DNA of 64,000 bases from CAZYFH01 sp964646815 (GTDB taxonomy: Bacteria > Acidobacteriota > Vicinamibacteria > Vicinamibacterales > UBA8438): assembly GCA_964646815.1 (NCBI GenBank), contig CAZYFH010000012.1, forward strand, positions 23,332 through 87,331. The letters are read 5' to 3'. Position numbers and translations under genes: made by a program. Under the pieces are notes generated by a model. The model did no database searches and was not told the DNA's origin. It was given only the letters and a program-made list of their open reading frames with translations. Shown here in pieces: positions 60,679-64,000 of this stretch; within the stretch, counting starts at the first letter, position 1; every line of letters starts with the position of its first letter.

Positions 60679-61980
60679 TTATTCGACGATCGCCTGCATG
60701 ACGGCGTTCTGAAAATCGGCCCGCAGTGGTCCGCCAGGCGTCTGTACCATCAGGATCGCCGTCAGTTCTTCAGAGCGGTCGACCCAGTAGTGGGTGCCGA
60801 ACGCGCCGCTCCACCCGAAGCTCCCGGTCGACCTGGGTTCCTGCGCCTTCACCGAGTCAAGCACGACGTCGACCGTGAGGCCGAAGCCCTTCCCGGGTCG
60901 TCCCCCCGTCCGACCGCCTTTCGCGTACAGATCACCCACGTGGTTGGACGCCATGAGGTCGACGGTTCTCGGGCCCAGCAGGCGCACGCTGTTTAGCTCG
61001 CCGCTGTTCACGAGCATCTGCGCAAACTGCAGATAATCCTCGGCGGTCGACCACAGGCCGCCGCCACCTGAGAAGAGCGTCGTCGTCCCGACCCACTCCG
61101 GCACGTCGCGGAGCTCGAGGCCGTCCGATGTCCGAGTGTAGAGCGTGACGACGCGAGATGTGCGGTCGGCCTGCACGTTGAACGCCGTGTCGTGCATCCC
61201 CAACGGCTCGAAGATGCGTTGTTTCAGGAACGCGTCGAAGGTGAGGCCAGACGCCACCTCCACGATGCGACCGAGTGTGTCGATGCCGGCCAGACCGCTG
61301 TAGGCCCATGCGGTGCCCGGCTGGAAGTCGAGCGGCGCCGCGCCAAGCTCGGCGGCGTAGTCGGCGACGGTGTCGGTGAACCGCCTCGGGGCAACCTTGG
61401 ACGTCTCGCGGGATCCGGCGCCACCGCTTCCGAGACCGGACGTGTGGGTCAGCAGGTCACGGATGGTGATCGGTCGGTGCGCCGGCACGGTGTAGATGGT
61501 CGCCCCGTCGTCATCTGACGCCGACTTCTCGATGGGGATGGCGACCGTGGTGTTCTTGAACTCCGGAATGAAACGCGAGACGGGGTCGGTCAGTCGGACC
61601 TTGCCTTCCTCCACCAGCATCAGCACGGCCACACCAGTGATTGGCTTGGTCATCGACGCAATCGGAAAGATGGTGTCCTTCTGCATCGGGCGGTTGGATT
61701 CGATATCCATCAGGCCGTGTGCCCTAAAGTGGCCGATCTGCCCGCGACGCGCGACAAGGGTCACCGCCCCGGAGATCTGTTTCGACTCGATCGCTCGCTC
61801 GATTACCTGGTCAATGCGCTGCAGGCGCTTGGCGGACAGGCCTATCTCTTTGGGTAAGCCAGTCGGCACTTCCGCGCCGGTCGAGACAACCATCGGCGTG
61901 ACGAGGAGCACGACGAGCATCGCGAGCCGTCGAACGCGGGATACCGACCACGGGCTTGGGTGAGGGATGGGTGTGCTCAC
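60679..61980 (-). CDS. Beta-lactamase/transpeptidase-like serine hydrolase (class C fold)
   Basis: A 433-aa exported protein. GTG 61980 follows CTCAAGGAG and opens a leader with the helix LAMLVVLLVTPMVV; the longer frame upstream is not coding. The active site has the SxxK tetrad in FPIASMTKPITGVAV and the Tyr of WAYSGLAGIDTLG in place of the usual YxN. THTSGLGSGG and FGWSGAFGTHYWVD are typical of EstB/penicillin-binding-protein-like esterases. It probably acts as an esterase or D-amino-acid peptidase rather than a true beta-lactamase. It is convergent with the metallo-beta-lactamase-fold gene. Confidence 0.88.
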   Translation of the reverse strand: MSTPIPHPSPWSVSRVRRLAMLVVLLVTPMVVSTGAEVPTGLPKEIGLSAKRLQRIDQVIERAIESKQISGAVTLVARRGQIGHFRAHGLMDIESNRPMQKDTIFPIASMTKPITGVAVLMLVEEGKVRLTDPVSRFIPEFKNTTVAIPIEKSASDDDGATIYTVPAHRPITIRDLLTHTSGLGSGGAGSRETSKVAPRRFTDTVADYAAELGAAPLDFQPGTAWAYSGLAGIDTLGRIVEVASGLTFDAFLKQRIFEPLGMHDTAFNVQADRTSRVVTLYTRTSDGLELRDVPEWVGTTTLFSGGGGLWSTAEDYLQFAQMLVNSGELNSVRLLGPRTVDLMASNHVGDLYAKGGRTGGRPGKGFGLTVDVVLDSVKAQEPRSTGSFGWSGAFGTHYWVDRSEELTAILMVQTPGGPLRADFQNAVMQAIVE

Positions 61981-62237
61981 AAGGGTCTCCTTGAGGACCG
62001 AAATAGGCTCGTAGCATAACGGTAGGCCTGAGGAATGTCGACGCAGTAGACCTGTCTCGTGACGTCGCGGGTTCACGCGGCGGACGCTGTGTGACCCGTA
62101 TAATCCGGCAGTCGGAATCATTCCACCGGCAACCACAGCATGGCCCTGATCGTCGGTGACCGCCTCTGGCACTACACTGTCGCCGCTTGTATCCGACGCC
62201 GGATGGCCCCCGACCGCCAAGAATCGAGGTGATAGAC

Positions 62238-63365
62238 ATGCGCTGGATGGTCCTACTCACGACACTTTGTCTGCTGTGTCCTGTCTCTTCCGCACATGGC
62301 CAAACGGCGGCGGAGCTGACATACGAAGCGGTGGCGCCATTGCGGCTCCCACCGGACCTCTATCTTGGCGAAGCTGCCGGGGTCGCGGTCAATTCGCAAG
62401 GTCACATATTTGTCTACAGTCGCACCGGGTCGGAATCCACGCTCATCAGTCCGAGAGCCGCGTCGCTCTATGAGTTCGCGCCCGATGGCACGTTTGTCCG
62501 GGAGATCGGCGGCAACCTGTTCCTGAAGGCGTGGGCACACGCGGTCCGGGTGGACGCTGAAGACAACATCTGGTTAGTGGACAACGGTTCCAGCATGGCA
62601 GTAAAGCTCAGCCCGAGTGGCGGTGTACTCCGGGTGTTTGGCCGCCGCCCAGAATCAACCCATGCCCGCTATCCTCGGTGCGAAGGTCCATATTGCCCCC
62701 CGCATTCCCTCCGCCCTCCGTACTACGAGACCCCAGACGCCACGCCGCCAGAAGCTCGAGATGGTCTATTCGACGAGGTCACCGATGTGGCGTTCGATCG
62801 AGAGGGCAACATCTATTTCAGTGACGGATACAACAACGCACGAGTCGCCAAGTACGACCGTGATGGAAACTGGGTCTCCTCCTGGGGCGAGCGAGGCCGG
62901 GAGCCAGGCCAATTCCGTGTCCCGCATGGAATTGCCACCGATGACCAGGACCGAGTGTATGTGGCGGATCGGTCCAACAACCGGATCCAGGTGTTCGCGT
63001 CCGACGGCACCTTCGTGCGCCAGATCACGCTTGGGGACCTACGGAAGCAGGCACCGCTCCCACCCGGCTATGCACCCAACGTACCGAGCTTTGGCCAGCT
63101 TCCCGACGGCAGCTACAACTCTCTTTGGCCAAACACGGTGTGCATCACGCCGGGCGCCAACCCGGTCATGTTCACGCAGGATATGTTTCCGGGCCGTATC
63201 TACAAGATGTCTCTCGACGGAACGGTCCTCGGGTATCTCGGAAGGGACGGTCAGGCCGTCGGTCAGTTTGGATGGATCCACGGGCTGGCGTGCCCGTCCG
63301 AGAACGAGCTCTATGTCGCAGAGCTACTGACGTGGCGTGTCCAAAAGATCACGATCCGTGATTGA
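62238..63365 (+). CDS. Secreted NHL-repeat beta-propeller protein
   Basis: A 375-aa protein. ATG 62238 with GAGGTGA upstream opens a signal peptide ending PVSSAHGQT. The blades are GVAVNSQGHIFVYSRTG, AVRVDAEDNIWLVDNGS, DVAFDREGNIYFSDGYNNAR and GIATDDQDRVYVADRSNNRI, ending FGWIHGLACPSENELYVAEL. A Cys-rich insert after the second blade (RYPRCEGPYCPPH) is absent in the other two NHL proteins of the window. This is the amidating-lyase-type propeller; the activity is unproven. Confidence 0.8.
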   Translation: MRWMVLLTTLCLLCPVSSAHGQTAAELTYEAVAPLRLPPDLYLGEAAGVAVNSQGHIFVYSRTGSESTLISPRAASLYEFAPDGTFVREIGGNLFLKAWAHAVRVDAEDNIWLVDNGSSMAVKLSPSGGVLRVFGRRPESTHARYPRCEGPYCPPHSLRPPYYETPDATPPEARDGLFDEVTDVAFDREGNIYFSDGYNNARVAKYDRDGNWVSSWGERGREPGQFRVPHGIATDDQDRVYVADRSNNRIQVFASDGTFVRQITLGDLRKQAPLPPGYAPNVPSFGQLPDGSYNSLWPNTVCITPGANPVMFTQDMFPGRIYKMSLDGTVLGYLGRDGQAVGQFGWIHGLACPSENELYVAELLTWRVQKITIRD

Positions 63366-63404
63366 AAGGGCATCATCCACTAAGTGCCGCGCATTGAGTC
63401 ACAT

Positions 63405-63493
63405 GCCGAGGTGGCGAAACTGGCAGACGCACAGGACTTAAAATCCTGTGGAGCGCAAGCTCCGTGTGGGTTCGATCCCCACCCTCGGCACCA
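63405..63493 (+). tRNA. tRNA-Leu (anticodon UAA)
   Basis: An 89-nt cloverleaf including an encoded CCA. The acceptor GCCGAGG pairs with CCTCGGC. The anticodon stem CAGGA/TCCTG closes the loop CTTAAAA with anticodon TAA. The long variable arm GGAGC-GCAA-GCTCC is the class II hallmark of Leu, and the T arm is intact with GTTCGATCC. A hairpin terminator follows at 63507. Confidence 0.95.
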
Positions 63494-63506
63494 GTTTTAT
63501 TGATGA

Positions 63507-63536
63507 AAACGGCCAGTCGGTGGATCGGCCGTTTAT
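63507..63536 (+). terminator. Terminator after tRNA-Leu
   Basis: AAACGGCC (63507-63514) pairs with GGCCGTTT (63527-63534), followed by AT. The 8-bp stem ends in T residues. Confidence 0.7.
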
Positions 63537-63699
63537 GTCTCTCCGCTATTTGACACACTAACTCGCTTGGACTGAACTACGCCGGCGACTCACGGGTTGC
63601 ACACGCCAGTCATGTCAGCCGTCTGTGCTCACGATGAGGCCAACGGTGGCAATAGAATCTGGGGAAACAGATGCACTTAAGCGAAGGGACCGAGTTCTA

Positions 63700-63774
63700 C
63701 TGGGTGTAGCGGATAGGTGTTTCCCCTGACTGGGGGTCAGGGGGTCGCTGGTTCAAATCCAGTCATCCCGACCA
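63700..63774 (+). pseudogene. tRNA-Pro(GGG)-like gene with damaged 5' half
   Basis: The 3' half is perfect for tRNA-Pro: anticodon stem CCTGA/TCAGG with loop CTGGGGG (anticodon GGG), T arm GCTGGTTCAAATCCAG, acceptor strand CATCCCG, then ACCA. The 5' side is not: CTGGGTG leaves one mismatch and one wobble in the acceptor, and the D arm (63709-63723) cannot form a normal stem and is 2 nt short. A strong terminator follows, so it is or was transcribed. It is either a degenerate tRNA or a tRNA 3' end left at an integration site. Confidence 0.6.
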
Positions 63775-63782
63775 ATATATAC

Positions 63783-63816
63783 AGGGCTCAATCGACTCTG
63801 TCGATTGGGCCCTTTT
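63783..63816 (+). terminator. Terminator after the tRNA-Pro-like gene
   Basis: A 14-bp stem (63783-63796 with 63800-63813, one G-T wobble) and a TCT loop are followed by TTTT. This is a very strong intrinsic terminator. Confidence 0.85.
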
Positions 63817-63876
63817 CGTTGATCCCGCTTTCTGCAGCACGGGGCTGCGACACCCTCCGCCTCGCCTCGCCTCGTG

Positions 63877-63905
63877 TTGAACGCCCCCCTCGTAGGCGGT
63901 ACAAT
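63877..63905 (+). promoter_or_regulatory. Sigma-70 promoter of the last gene
   Basis: TTGAAC (63877-63882), a 17-bp spacer, and TACAAT (63900-63905), 41 bp before the start codon at 63947. Confidence 0.65.
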
Positions 63906-63946
63906 CAGCGTCTCCGTCACATCGTCGCTCTTAGGAGGCAGCAATA

Positions 63947-64000
63947 ATGACGAAAAGCCAATTCCGTGAGTTTTTGTTCGGAGCGAAACACCTTACCGGA
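63947..64000 (+). CDS. N-terminus of an unidentified protein (partial)
   Basis: An ATG behind a textbook AGGAGG ribosome site (63934-63939). Eighteen codons are in the window (MTKSQFREFLFGAKHLTG). There is no signal peptide, so it is probably cytoplasmic. It is too short to assign. Confidence 0.7.
   Translation, partial: MTKSQFREFLFGAKHLTG

Noticed and set aside
63855..63875. Short tandem CCTCG repeats
   Set aside because: Only three imperfect units, not more than expected in GC-rich spacer; no CRISPR-like repeat-spacer pattern occurs anywhere in the window.

Overview
The window is GC-rich bacterial DNA with dense, mostly short-spaced genes. Its mix is what I associate with Acidobacteriota, most likely the Vicinamibacteria lineage: TonB-dependent receptors with a carboxypeptidase-like N-terminal domain, a VWFA protein of the acidobacterial type, DUF6152 and DUF6644 proteins, secreted NHL propellers, quinoprotein dehydrogenases, DUF1080, and secreted PDLxGIW-type proteins. 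No rRNA, CRISPR array, complete transposase or phage structural gene was seen. The taxonomic call is inference from gene content.

Layout. 1-3.4 kb: secreted proteins, an NHL propeller, a lipoprotein cytochrome c' and a DUF6152 protein. 3.6-13.4 kb: an OmpR-type response regulator and histidine kinase, then two TonB-dependent receptors, the second paired with a PepSY membrane protein. The two receptor genes share a 36-bp palindromic promoter block at identical spacing from a -10-like TAGACT. 13.4-17.3 kb: two c-type cytochromes, two DUF6644 membrane proteins, a PDLxGIW protein and a DUF6152 protein. 17.3-23.5 kb: a duplicated lipocalin-like protein, a secreted alpha/beta hydrolase, a SYLF protein, a BamA-like protein and a membrane protein. 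23.6-27.6 kb (minus): acyl-CoA ligase, neutral ceramidase and a CREST-type (alkaline ceramidase-like) membrane protein in one tight operon, the most coherent candidate pathway here. 27.6-35.6 kb: VWFA protein, PQQ dehydrogenase and an AttEFGH-like ABC exporter operon. 35.6-40.8 kb: propionyl-CoA synthetase, CopC/CopD, a Tat-exported DSD1-like PLP enzyme and an odd ferredoxin. 40.8-45.1 kb (minus): a methylcrotonyl-CoA-type carboxylase operon led by an overlooked 55-aa zinc ribbon, with the biotin carboxylase and biotin carrier halves separated by a miniature inverted-repeat element. 45.2-51.6 kb: Pcm, an outer-membrane barrel, a YtxH-like protein, a YihY/BrkB pseudogene, PheA, a DUF255 thioredoxin-domain protein and a broken receiver gene. 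51.8-63.4 kb: secreted catabolic and propeller proteins, two metallo-beta-lactamase-fold proteins and a serine hydrolase. 63.4-64 kb: tRNA-Leu(UAA), a damaged tRNA-Pro(GGG)-like gene, and the start of a new gene behind a good sigma-70 promoter.

Signs of decay and mobility. Three related 160-173 bp inverted-repeat elements (8731-8890, 28569-28741, 41474-41645) each sit directly at the 3' end of a gene. A second short repeat (8983-9059 and 41310-41385) lies next to two of them. Two genes, YihY/BrkB and a receiver domain, are interrupted only by in-frame TAG codons, with no frameshift. Many intact genes here end in TAG, so I read these as young nonsense pseudogenes rather than recoding.
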